22,567 nt of DNA from DATMXS01 sp050260275 (GCA_050260275.1 JBLNBX010000158.1:1-22567), one strand, 5' to 3'; shown: positions 9,401-15,997, counted from the stretch's first letter. The notes: generated by a model from the letters alone, not told the origin. Numbers and translations: made by a program.

Positions 9401-9870
9401 CCGGCCTCCGCGCGGGAACTGAAAACGTTCCCGGCATCGCCGGTTTCGGCAAGGCTTGCGAACTAGCACAGGCCCGCCTGCCGGAGATGGCCCGCGTACA
9501 GGAGCTTCGCGATTCCCTCCAGGCTGGAATACTCAGGCTCATGCCCGGCGCAAGGGTGAACGGCCACCTGGTCAACCGGCTCCCGAATACGTTGAATGTG
9601 ACGCTGCCGAGGCTTCGCGGCGAGTCTGTCGTGCTGCACATGTCGCGGCTGGGAGTGGCGCTCTCGTCCGGCTCGGCCTGCAAGTCCGGCTCGCCGGACC
9701 CGTCGCACGCTCTGCTCGCGATGGGACTCTCGCCTGAGGACGCGCACTGCGCTCTGCGCTTCTCGCTCGCGCACGATTCAACCGAAGCCGGCGTCGAACT
9801 TGCGATCGAATGCCTCGACCGGATCATCCGCGAATCCCGGAACAGCGTTCGATTCGTTCCGTGCAGATAA
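6493..9870 (+). CDS. Metallopterin oxidoreductase-cysteine desulfurase fusion, probable metallopterin-dependent ergothioneine synthase
   Basis: A 1125-residue fusion. Residues 1 to about 710 form a bis-pterin-guanine-dinucleotide Mo/W enzyme. Its 4Fe-4S motif is C7-x2-C10-x3-C14-x25-C40 (GMFCELGR). The probable metal-ligand cysteine is C145 (GVGALCYVS), close to Cys141 of acetylene hydratase. Further family marks are VVWGGNPA (176-183), VIDPRRTETA (206-215), ADIVLPATT (437-445), TPSGKFE (548-554) and a C-terminal pterin-binding barrel with SDGDRVRVSTPRGAVE (634-649). A linker (about 711-740) leads to a NifS/IscS-type cysteine desulfurase: FDNNATT (745-751), GGSEADNLALKG (809-820), H839, D915, Q918, PLP lysine K941 in SAHKMHGPKG, RAGTENVPGI (973-982) and persulfide cysteine C1063 in SSGSACKSGS. 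As I recall, this architecture defines the Caldithrix abyssi ergothioneine synthase, which moves cysteine sulfur to hercynine. Directly following egtD supports that role. GGAGG at 6484-6488 precedes ATG 6493. Confidence 0.88.
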   Translation: MTRPGLCGICPSGCWVDVTLEDGRIVEVRPQAGAPDGMFCELGRCSPEIVYSEHRLKYPLRRTGAKGTYNFERISWDEAYETITERLLETRRQHGPEAVCIYTGRGSFELSLCDVFQPKEAAVSSASSVLFPFGSPNTTGVGALCYVSFAMIAPHVTLGEMLIDMYSDIGNAELIVVWGGNPATDSPPIDFHEILAARRRGADVIVIDPRRTETAQATGAQWVPIRPGTDGTLALGMINVLIEEELYDEKFADNWTVGFPELARYVQHFHPDAVAEITGVPAETVRDLARRIARARGVSPVMYSGLEYSDSGVQAIRATIVLWALAGQLDVPGGRNIRMKQNTFPINRRGLLCNPDVKRAAGRDRFPVYSAYRGESHAIAIPEAVLHGRPYKIRSMIVLGGSLITAWPNPSLWRETFGNLDFLVCIDRQFTADAAYADIVLPATTMYEITSYMTYGPIFKIREKIIEPVGEARNDFLILAELAARLGYGHLFPQTEEDLLAYVLDGSGFTPEEVRRQGGQVQIPTVMMQFRKWEKGLLRPDGKPGFNTPSGKFEIASSILAEYGYDALPVYTEPKEGPLSRPDLATRFPLVFNSGSRVFTDFRSQHHGAPSLAARAPEPTVTINSRDAASRDISDGDRVRVSTPRGAVEFTARVTDDIVAGAIDANMGGGGPVGPERWREANVNELTDDTHYDPISGFPVYKALLCQVERVSGDGAPTSRESCSFVTGTVQSGPAPDKPRLRAYFDNNATTRVDPLVLDAMLPFLGDAHGNPSSVHLFGSEARDAVEGARRSVARLLNTTAHRIAFTGGGSEADNLALKGVALAYAEKGRHIITSAIEHPAVLNACKFLASQGWNITYLPVDSSGLVRPDDLEQAMTPATALVSVMLANNETGAIQPIADLAAIAHRHGALFHTDAVQAAGKLPLDVGALGVDLLSLSAHKMHGPKGVGALYVRKGVRLEPLIHGGGQESGLRAGTENVPGIAGFGKACELAQARLPEMARVQELRDSLQAGILRLMPGARVNGHLVNRLPNTLNVTLPRLRGESVVLHMSRLGVALSSGSACKSGSPDPSHALLAMGLSPEDAHCALRFSLAHDSTEAGVELAIECLDRIIRESRNSVRFVPCR

Positions 9871-9885
9871 GCGCGGCGGTATCGC

Positions 9886-9910
9886 GCCCCGGCTCGCGCA
9901 GGAGCGGGGC
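9886..9910 (+). other. Hairpin between the fusion gene and the DinB-like gene
   Basis: GCCCCG plus CTC (9886-9895) pairs with GAG plus CGGGGC (9902-9910), giving nine base pairs with a one-base bulge and a 6-nt loop. No T-run follows. It could attenuate transcription or protect the egtD-synthase message; it is not a convincing terminator. Confidence 0.3.
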
Positions 9911-9948
9911 AGGGCAGCAGCTCATAGCCTTCCGCGCAAGGAGGAACA

Positions 9949-10461
9949 GTGAACGACAGCGAACTTCGCAGACACCTCACCGAGCTGCTCGAGGGAGGGA
10001 ACGCTCACATCGGACTCAACGATGCCGTGAAGGGGTTTCCTGTGAGCAAGGCGGGCATCCGGCCGGCCGGAGCGCCTCGTTCGGCGTGGGAACTCCTCGA
10101 ACACATCCGCATCTCCGCCGGGGATATCATCCGCTTCAGCGGCGTCACGGAGAAAGGCCCGCGCCCGGAGGGCAGCCGCGAGCCGCCCCGCGATTACGTG
10201 GAGCTCAACTGGCCTGACGATTACTGGCCGAAGTCGCCCGCCCCTGGGAGCGCCGCCGAGTGGAAGCACTCCGTCGCCGCCATCGAGAAGGGCGTCGCTG
10301 AGTTCATCCGCTTCATCCAGGACCCCAGGAACGATCTCTTCAAACCGTTCCCGTGGGGCACCGGCCAGACGCTTCTGCGCGAGGCGCTGCTGATTGCCGA
10401 CCACGGGGCGTACCACCTCGGCCAACTCCGCCTCGTGCGGCAGATGGTCGAAGAGATCTGA
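9949..10461 (+). CDS. DinB-superfamily protein (putative metal-dependent four-helix protein)
   Basis: 170 residues. The segment WELLEHIRISAGDIIRF (47-63) and the C-terminal ADHGAYHLGQLRLVRQM (150-166) match the DinB/DUF664 fold, with a probable metal-binding triad H52, H152 and H156. The superfamily includes thiol-S-transferases such as bacillithiol transferase BstA, and the same fold forms the N-terminal domain of EgtB. This protein has no FGE-sulfatase domain, so it is not EgtB. GTG 9949 is preceded by AAGGAGG (9938-9944). It lies 78 nt after the putative ergothioneine synthase on the same strand, so co-transcription is possible although a hairpin lies between. A thiol-related role is a guess from context; DinB-like proteins are common in many settings. 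Confidence 0.8.
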   Translation: MNDSELRRHLTELLEGGNAHIGLNDAVKGFPVSKAGIRPAGAPRSAWELLEHIRISAGDIIRFSGVTEKGPRPEGSREPPRDYVELNWPDDYWPKSPAPGSAAEWKHSVAAIEKGVAEFIRFIQDPRNDLFKPFPWGTGQTLLREALLIADHGAYHLGQLRLVRQMVEEI

Positions 10462-10544
10462 CCGACGCCTGGCCGCTCCTGAAGCGGAAGGGAGCTAGGC
10501 CTTTCTCTCCCCAACGGTGCACAATCGGAATCGGAGCGCCTCAT

Positions 10545-11942
10545 ATGCCGATACGAAGCGTCAACCCTGCAACTGGCGAGCTGCTCGCCGAGTTCCAACC
10601 GCTCAACGCGGCCGGCATCGACCGCATGCTTGCCAAAGCCGAACGGGCATTTCGGCTATGGCGTGCGACCCCGCTTGCCGAACGCACAGCGTTGCTCGCG
10701 CGCGCGGGCCAGATACTCGATGCCGGCCGCGCGCGTTTCGGCACGCTCATGACGGCCGAAATGGGCAAGACCATCCGTTCAGCGCGCGACGAAGTCTCCA
10801 AGTGCGCGTGGGCCTGCCGCTACTACGCGGAGAATGCCGTCCGCTTTCTGAAAGACGAGCGCGTCGAGACGGAGGCCACGCTCAGCTTCATTCGATACCA
10901 GCCCATCGGCCCGGTACTGGCCGTGATGCCCTGGAACTTTCCGTTCTGGCAGGTATTCCGTTTCGCCGCTCCCGCGCTCGCCGCGGGCAATGTGGGCCTG
11001 CTCAAGCACGCCTCGAATGTGCCGCAGTGCGCGCTCGCCATTGAAGAGGTCTTCCGCGAGGCCGGATTCCCCGACGGCGTATTCCAAACACTGCTCATCG
11101 GCCCTGAGCAGGTGGCGCGCATCATCGACGACCCGCGCGTGGCCGCGGCCACCCTAACGGGCTCCGAGCCGGCCGGCAGCGATGTGGCTTCCCGCGCCGG
11201 CCGCAACATCAAGAAGACCGTTCTCGAGCTCGGCGGCAGCGATCCGTTCATCGTGATGCCGAGCGCGGATCTCGATGCTGCCGTTTTCACCGCTGTTCAG
11301 GCGCGGATCATCAACAACGGCCAGTCGTGCATCGCGGCCAAACGGTTCATAGTTGCCCGCGCCATCGCGGACGAGTTCGACCGCCGCTTCGTATCAGCCA
11401 TGGAACAGTTGCGCGTGGGCGATCCGATGGACGAAGAGACGCAGCTCGGGCCGCTCGCCACGCCGCAGGTGCTGGAAACCCTGGATGACCAGGTGCGCCG
11501 TTCAGTCGCTGCCGGCGCGCGCGTGCTCACTGGCGGCGCGCGCCTCCGCCGCCCGGGCAACTGGTACGCGCCGACCGTGCTCACTGACATCGCCAAAGGC
11601 TCGCCGGCGTACTCCGAGGAGCTCTTTGGCCCCGTCGCCCCGTTAATCCGTGTTTCCGGCATCGAGCAGGCGATCGAACTAGCTAACGACACCGGCTTCG
11701 GTCTCGGCGCGAGCCTTTGGACCAATGATGCCGCCGAACGCGACTACTTTGTCGATCGCATCGCATCGGGCCTGGCATTCGTCAACGGCATGGTGGCTTC
11801 CGATCCGCGGCTGCCCTTCGGAGGTGTGAAGCGATCCGGCTATGGGCGCGAACTTGGGGAGCACGGGATCCGCGAGTTCGTCAACATTAAGACGGTCTGG
11901 ATCAGGGAGGCTGCCGGCAGCGGCGGCGCGGCCACCGAATAG
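10545..11942 (+). CDS. NAD(P)-dependent aldehyde dehydrogenase, succinate-semialdehyde dehydrogenase-like
   Basis: Oxidises an aldehyde to the carboxylate with NAD(P)+. At 465 residues the length fits the Sad/GabD group. Visible marks are PWNFPFW (129-135, with N131), TGSEPAGS (205-212), general base E228 in LELGGSDP, nucleophile C262 in NNGQSCIAAKRF, EELFGPVAP, and the ending LPFGGVKRSGYGRELGEHG, then VNIKTVW. That C-terminus is typical of YneI/Sad-type enzymes, so succinate semialdehyde is the likeliest substrate, but it is not proven. The frame extends to 10353 inside the previous gene, but the family-like sequence begins at ATG 10545 (MPIRSVNPATGE). GGAG at 10533-10536 lies 8 nt upstream. 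CACAAT (10520-10525) could be a -10, suggesting a separate promoter. The regulator gene starts 80 nt downstream. Confidence 0.9.
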   Translation: MPIRSVNPATGELLAEFQPLNAAGIDRMLAKAERAFRLWRATPLAERTALLARAGQILDAGRARFGTLMTAEMGKTIRSARDEVSKCAWACRYYAENAVRFLKDERVETEATLSFIRYQPIGPVLAVMPWNFPFWQVFRFAAPALAAGNVGLLKHASNVPQCALAIEEVFREAGFPDGVFQTLLIGPEQVARIIDDPRVAAATLTGSEPAGSDVASRAGRNIKKTVLELGGSDPFIVMPSADLDAAVFTAVQARIINNGQSCIAAKRFIVARAIADEFDRRFVSAMEQLRVGDPMDEETQLGPLATPQVLETLDDQVRRSVAAGARVLTGGARLRRPGNWYAPTVLTDIAKGSPAYSEELFGPVAPLIRVSGIEQAIELANDTGFGLGASLWTNDAAERDYFVDRIASGLAFVNGMVASDPRLPFGGVKRSGYGRELGEHGIREFVNIKTVWIREAAGSGGAATE

Positions 11943-11986
11943 CCCGCCGGGCGCCCGGTTCGGTTGCCCCCACCGTCCAGGTGTGC

Positions 11987-11995
11987 TTACATAAT
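11987..11995 (+). promoter_or_regulatory. Possible -10 region upstream of the TrmB-type gene
   Basis: An AT-rich TTACATAAT lies 27 nt before ATG 12023 in otherwise GC-rich DNA. TTGCCC (11964-11969) is 17 nt from TTACAT and could be the -35. The match is moderate. Confidence 0.3.
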
Positions 11996-12022
11996 TGAGA
12001 TTCACCGGGTCGAGGAGAGTAC

Positions 12023-12883
12023 ATGGCGGAGACCGCGTTCCAGAAGTTCTGGCGGCGCCTGCAGCAGATTGGTCTGAATGCCTACGAGGCGCGTTCGTAT
12101 CTCGTCCTGGTAGGCCACCAGCGTTTCAAGGCGCTCGAGCTTGCGGCGCGCGCGCACGTCCCGCGCCAGAAGATCTACGAAGTGCTTGACAGTCTCGTGG
12201 AGAAGGGCTTTGCCCAGGTGGTGCAGGAGCGCACCAAGCTGTTCTCCGCCGTCGAGCCCGAACTCGCCATCCAGGGCTATCTGTCGCGAAGACGCAGGGC
12301 GCTCGAGCAAGAACTGGCGGAGCAGCAGCGCGCCGCTACCGGGCTCATTGAGGACCTCGCCGCCGCGTACTCCGAGGGTCAGGGAGAGCAGGGCACCCTC
12401 GACTTTCTGCGTATCGTCAGCGACCCTATCCAGATCGCATCGCACTACCGCCGCATGCTCGCGGAGGTGCAGAACGAGTACCTAGAGTTTTCCCGCCCGC
12501 CCTACGCGGTGGACCCGCTCGACGAGCAACTCGTCAAGGAAGCCCGGGCCCGAGGCGTGAGCTGCCGGTTGCTGGTCCAGGCGGGCAGCATCGACGAGCA
12601 GCACCTCCATCGGCTCGACGACTACCGCCAGGCCGGCGTGGAGGTCCGCACCGCGCCCTCGTTGCCCATGAAGCTTGCCCTGTTCGACTGTAGGCAAGGC
12701 ATGATCGCGCTGCTCGACCCCGTAGTCACCCGCCGCACCTGGACCGCCGTCATGTTCACGCATCCCGGCATGTCGGAGGCAATGAAAGGCCTCTTCGAGG
12801 ATCGCTGGCGGCTCGCGAGCACCGGCGAGCTGCAGGCTGACGCGGCGCAGGCCGCGCCTTCCGAGATGCCCGCCGCCGGCTAG
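12023..12883 (+). CDS. TrmB-family transcriptional regulator
   Basis: 286 residues. Residues about 16-65 form a winged helix of the TrmB type: LNAYEARSYLVLV, then ARAHVPRQKIYEVLDSLVEKGF. A helical, probably coiled-coil linker follows (about 85-118, rich in Arg, Glu and Gln). The C-terminal part (about 130-265) resembles the TrmB/phospholipase-D-like effector domain, with RGVSCRLLVQAG and AGVEVRTAP. TrmB proteins are best known as sugar-responsive regulators in archaea and occur less often in bacteria. Its ligand and targets cannot be read from sequence; the adjacent aldehyde dehydrogenase, 80 nt upstream on the same strand, is a candidate. ATG 12023 has GAGGAG at 12012-12017. The last 20 residues are Ala-rich and low in complexity. 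Confidence 0.82.
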   Translation: MAETAFQKFWRRLQQIGLNAYEARSYLVLVGHQRFKALELAARAHVPRQKIYEVLDSLVEKGFAQVVQERTKLFSAVEPELAIQGYLSRRRRALEQELAEQQRAATGLIEDLAAAYSEGQGEQGTLDFLRIVSDPIQIASHYRRMLAEVQNEYLEFSRPPYAVDPLDEQLVKEARARGVSCRLLVQAGSIDEQHLHRLDDYRQAGVEVRTAPSLPMKLALFDCRQGMIALLDPVVTRRTWTAVMFTHPGMSEAMKGLFEDRWRLASTGELQADAAQAAPSEMPAAG

Positions 12884-13020
12884 GCGCGGCGGCGCGAACA
12901 AGGGCGGCAATCGAGACCCGCCCACGTATGTCGATTGCGCGGGGTAACTGTCAAGGCGGGGCACAGTACGCCTCTGATGCGAACCAGTTCCTGGCGGTGC
13001 CGGAACCACCCCTTCCCTGG

Positions 13021-13026
13021 TACAAT
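13021..13026 (+). promoter_or_regulatory. Possible -10 element for the dciA-like-gatC-gatA operon
   Basis: TACAAT lies 16 nt before ATG 13043. No good -35 is seen 16-18 nt upstream. If it is used, the leader would be only about 10 nt, so the start might be leaderless or nearly so. Confidence 0.35.
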
Positions 13027-13042
13027 CCGGTATTCACGCACG

Positions 13043-13420
13043 ATGCAACGGGCCGGGAGAGTTGTCCGGAAATTGCAGCTCGGCGGCGAGGAGCCGCCGG
13101 CCGAGGATGTCGTGCGCGCCGCCTGGCCGCAAGCCGTCGGGCCCAACATCGCGCGCAACTCGCGCTTCGTGGGGCTGCGCGGCGGTCGCGCCATCGTGGA
13201 AGTACCGGACGCTCTGTTTCAGCACAACCTGCGCGGCTTCGAGGCTGAGATTCTGAAGAGGCTGGCCGACGTCGCCGGGCCCGGACTGGTGACGTCGTTG
13301 ACCATCAAGATTGGTTTGCCTCGCATTCAGCCCAAGCGCGCTGGCGACGAGGCCGAGGGCATCCGCGATCCCGGCCTGCGCCTCATCTACCGCGCATCCA
13401 GAGGGCGCCTGACATCATGA
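13043..13420 (+). CDS. DUF721/DciA-like protein
   Basis: 125 residues matching the DUF721 pattern: AAWPQAVGPNIARNSRFVGLR (27-46 onward), GGRAIVEVPDALFQHNL (47-63) and ILKRLADVAGPGLVTSLTIKIG (70-91). DciA proteins of this family interact with the replicative helicase DnaB and help load it in bacteria without DnaC. The conserved KH-like part is present, followed by a short basic tail. The frame stays open upstream to 12935, but those residues do not look like the family and ATG 13043 fits. Its TGA overlaps the gatC ATG in an ATGA, so the two are probably translationally coupled, which links a replication factor to the amidotransferase genes. Confidence 0.72.
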   Translation: MQRAGRVVRKLQLGGEEPPAEDVVRAAWPQAVGPNIARNSRFVGLRGGRAIVEVPDALFQHNLRGFEAEILKRLADVAGPGLVTSLTIKIGLPRIQPKRAGDEAEGIRDPGLRLIYRASRGRLTS

Positions 13421-13716
13421 GATTTACCGAAGACGACGTCCGCTACGTGGCGGACCTGGCCAATCTCCGGCTCACCCCCAGCGAGGTCGAGCGGCTGTCG
13501 GCCGACCTCGGCGAGATCCTCACACATATGGAGAAGCTCAACGAGCTTGACACCACGTGCGTCGAGCCCATGGCGCAGGTGCTCTATCAGGCCGGTGAGA
13601 CCGCCACGCTGCGCGAAGACCAGGAGAATACGCCGCTCGGACAGGAGCAGGCGCTCGCCAATGCTCCGCTCGCCGGGGCGGGCATGTTCAAAGTTCCAAA
13701 GGTGATCGAGCGGTGA
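13417..13716 (+). CDS. gatC: Asp-tRNA(Asn)/Glu-tRNA(Gln) amidotransferase subunit C
   Basis: 99 residues, the usual length. It is the small subunit that stabilises the GatA-GatB complex converting mischarged Glu-tRNA(Gln) or Asp-tRNA(Asn) to the amidated form. Family marks are DVRYVADLANLRLTPSEVE (6-24), a helix ending in ILTHMEKLNELDT, VEPMAQV, and the Leu-Arg-Glu-Asp segment near 68-71. The ATG overlaps the upstream gene's stop by 4 nt and the TGA overlaps the gatA GTG by 4 nt (GTGA), so all three genes form a tight operon. Confidence 0.94.
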   Translation: MRFTEDDVRYVADLANLRLTPSEVERLSADLGEILTHMEKLNELDTTCVEPMAQVLYQAGETATLREDQENTPLGQEQALANAPLAGAGMFKVPKVIER

Positions 13717-15146
13717 ACGACATAGCCGCTCTCACGATCGACGCCATCCGCGAGGGCCTTCAGGCGCGCCGTTTCAGCGCCGTGGAACTGGCCTCCGAGG
13801 CGCTCCGCTACGCCGAAGCGGAGAACCCCAAGACGCGGGCCTACCTGCACTTCTCCCCCGAACGCGCTCTGGCGGCAGCACGCGCTGTCGACGAGAAGCT
13901 CGCGCGCGGTGAGGATCCCGGGCTGCTTGCCGGCGTCCCTATTTCCGTCAAGGACGTCATCGTCACGCGCGGAGTGCGCACCACCGCGGGCTCGCGCATG
14001 CTCGAGAACTATATCCCGCCTTACGACGCCACCGCGGTGGTCCGTGTCGAACAGCAGGGCGGCATCATCATTGGCAAGACGAACTGCGACGAGTTCGCCA
14101 TGGGCTCGTCGAATGAGAATTCCGCCTTCGGACCCGTGTTGAACCCGGTCGCCCCCGATCGCGTACCAGGAGGTTCGAGCGGCGGTCCGGCCGCGTCCGT
14201 CGCTCAGGGCACATCGGTTGTCGGGCTCGGCTCGGATACGGGTGGCTCCATCCGCCAGCCGGCGTCGTTCTGCGGCTGCGTCGGGGTGACGCCCACCTAC
14301 GGGCGTGTTTCGCGCTACGGGCTGATCGCTTTCGCGAGCTCGCTCGATCACATTGGCCCGCTCGCGCGCAGCGTGCGCGACGCCGCCGTTGCCTTGCAGG
14401 CCATCGCCGGACGCGATCCCGCCGACTCCACCTCGGCGTTCGCACCCGTGCCCGACTATCGCGCCGCGCTCGATGGCAACGTGCGCGGGCTGCGTGTCGG
14501 GCTGCCCAAGGAGTATTTCGAGGGACTCGGCGGCGACACGGCCGCTGTCATGCAGGACGCGATCAACACGCTGAAGCGCCTCGGCTGCGATTTGCGCGAC
14601 ATCAGCATGCCACACACGCCTTACGCAGTCGGCGCGTACTACATCATCTGCACCGCCGAGGCCAGCTCGAACCTCGCGCGCTTCGACGGCGTCCGTTACG
14701 GTTACCGCTCGCCTCAATCGGAGACGCTCGCGGACATGTACCGGAATACGCGCGGCGAGGGCTTCGGCACGGAATGCAAACGCCGCATCATGCTCGGCAC
14801 CTACGTGCTCAGCGCCGGCTACTACGACGCCTACTATCTGAAGGCCCAGCGCGTCCGCACTCTGATCGCGCGCGATTTCTCGGAGGCCTTCAAGAACGTG
14901 GATGCGCTCGTCATGCCGGTGTCGCCGTCGCCCGCCTTCAAACTCGGCGAGAAGATCGACGATCCGCTTGAGATGTACCTCACCGACATCTACACCATCA
15001 CGGGGAGTCTCGCCGGCGTGCCCTGCATGAGCGTGCCCGCGGGTATCACGCAGACCGGTTTGCCAGTGGGACTACAGATCGCCGCGCGTCACTTCGACGA
15101 AGCCGGCATGTTCCGGCTCGCTGATGCTTTCGAGCGCGCCCGATAG
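13713..15146 (+). CDS. gatA: Asp-tRNA(Asn)/Glu-tRNA(Gln) amidotransferase subunit A
   Basis: 477 residues, normal for GatA. It is the glutaminase subunit that releases ammonia for transamidation of mischarged tRNA. The amidase-signature Ser-cisSer-Lys triad is visible: K80 in PISVKDVI, S155 in PGGSSGG and nucleophile S179 in SDTGGSIRQPA. TPTYGRVSRYGLIAFASSLD (193-212) and the ending PVGLQIAARHFDE are also characteristic. The residue after GGSSGG is proline rather than the more usual serine, a minor variation. The start is GTG 13713, overlapping the gatC stop. gatB is not adjacent and must lie elsewhere if the complex is complete. A short GCCC/GGGC hairpin at the stop lacks a downstream T-run. 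Confidence 0.95.
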   Translation: MNDIAALTIDAIREGLQARRFSAVELASEALRYAEAENPKTRAYLHFSPERALAAARAVDEKLARGEDPGLLAGVPISVKDVIVTRGVRTTAGSRMLENYIPPYDATAVVRVEQQGGIIIGKTNCDEFAMGSSNENSAFGPVLNPVAPDRVPGGSSGGPAASVAQGTSVVGLGSDTGGSIRQPASFCGCVGVTPTYGRVSRYGLIAFASSLDHIGPLARSVRDAAVALQAIAGRDPADSTSAFAPVPDYRAALDGNVRGLRVGLPKEYFEGLGGDTAAVMQDAINTLKRLGCDLRDISMPHTPYAVGAYYIICTAEASSNLARFDGVRYGYRSPQSETLADMYRNTRGEGFGTECKRRIMLGTYVLSAGYYDAYYLKAQRVRTLIARDFSEAFKNVDALVMPVSPSPAFKLGEKIDDPLEMYLTDIYTITGSLAGVPCMSVPAGITQTGLPVGLQIAARHFDEAGMFRLADAFERAR

Positions 15147-15216
15147 CCCCTTTTTGGGCCTCATTTACCGCGCAACTTTTGGAGTGCTCCCGTCATCATC
15201 TATGTGAGGATCGGCA

Positions 15217-15834
15217 ATGCCACACAAACTCGAAGCCAAGAAATTCGATTCCATCATGCGCGAACTGGACGGGATTTCCGCCCGGACGATGACCGAGCAT
15301 TACAAGCTGTATCAGGGCTACGTAAACAAGTACAACGAGATCATGTCCAAGATCGAGGCAGCGGATCGCGCCTCGGCCAACCAGACGTTCAGCGACATCC
15401 GCGAGCTGAAGGTCGATCTGACGTTCGCCATTGGCGGCGTGAAGAACCACGAGCTGTACTTCGGCCACCTCGGCGGCAAGGGCGGAGAGCCGCCGGCCGA
15501 GATCCGCAAGCAGCTCGAAAAGGATTTCGGATCCGTCGAGAAGTGGATGGCTGACCTGAAGGCCACCGGCATGGCCTCGCGCGGCTGGGCGTGGACCGCG
15601 TACGACCGCGATTGGGGCTACCTGTTCAACTACGCCGGCGACGCGCAGAACACGTTCCCGGTCTGGAATGCCGTGCCCATCGTGGCCCTCGATGTCTACG
15701 AGCACGCCTACTACCTCGACTACGGAACGGCGCGCGCCAGCTACATCGATAAGTTCTTCGCCAATCTCGACTGGTCCGCGGTGGGCGAGAACTGGGAGCG
15801 CGCGGTTTCGGGCCGTAAGGTCAGCGCCGCCTGA
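15217..15834 (+). CDS. Fe/Mn-family superoxide dismutase
   Basis: 205 residues. Dismutates superoxide to hydrogen peroxide and oxygen; no signal peptide is seen, so it is cytosolic. The metal ligands are H28 (TMTEHYKLY), H78 (KNHELYF), D159 and H163 (ALDVYEHAYYLDYG). It departs from the standard pattern: the usual HH motif in helix 1 is HYKLYQGYVNKYNE, the segment after the second ligand reads FGHLGGKGGEPP, and the region before the DVYEH motif reads GDAQNTFPVWNAVP instead of a typical NQD...P. Metal preference (Fe or Mn) cannot be assigned because the usual second-sphere glutamine is not in a standard position; Q144 is a candidate. GAGGA at 15206-15210 precedes ATG 15217. Confidence 0.9.
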   Translation: MPHKLEAKKFDSIMRELDGISARTMTEHYKLYQGYVNKYNEIMSKIEAADRASANQTFSDIRELKVDLTFAIGGVKNHELYFGHLGGKGGEPPAEIRKQLEKDFGSVEKWMADLKATGMASRGWAWTAYDRDWGYLFNYAGDAQNTFPVWNAVPIVALDVYEHAYYLDYGTARASYIDKFFANLDWSAVGENWERAVSGRKVSAA

Positions 15835-15973
15835 TAGGTCTGCCGCAGGCTGCCAGCCCGATCCTGCCCGGCACGGGAGGCGACTTCCGCTGCCGCTCCG
15901 GCCTCCGGATGCGAGGTGAGCTCGCTGCGGAGCGCCGGGTATCCGTGGGGTGGGCTCTCAGCCTGCGGCGGCC

Positions 15974-15997
15974 GCTCGGGCCACATCGCGCCCGAGC
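15974..15997. other. Hairpin in the SOD-pheA convergent intergenic region
   Basis: GCTCGGGC (15974-15981) pairs perfectly with GCCCGAGC (15990-15997) around an 8-nt loop. The 226-nt region between the convergent SOD and pheA genes holds no plausible gene. No T-run follows on either strand, so this is at most a weak bidirectional terminator. Confidence 0.3.

Noticed and set aside
9949..10461. EgtB or an EgtB fragment
   Set aside because: Only the DinB-like helical part is present. The FGE-sulfatase catalytic domain of EgtB is missing, and the length fits a stand-alone DinB protein.
11948..11959. Palindrome CCGGGCGCCCGG after the aldehyde dehydrogenase
   Set aside because: Too compact to form a stable hairpin, with no T-tract; probably GC-rich coincidence.
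15144..15160. Terminator at the gatA stop (GCCC, run of T, GGGC)
   Set aside because: The stem is only about 4-5 bp and the T-run is in the loop rather than after the stem.
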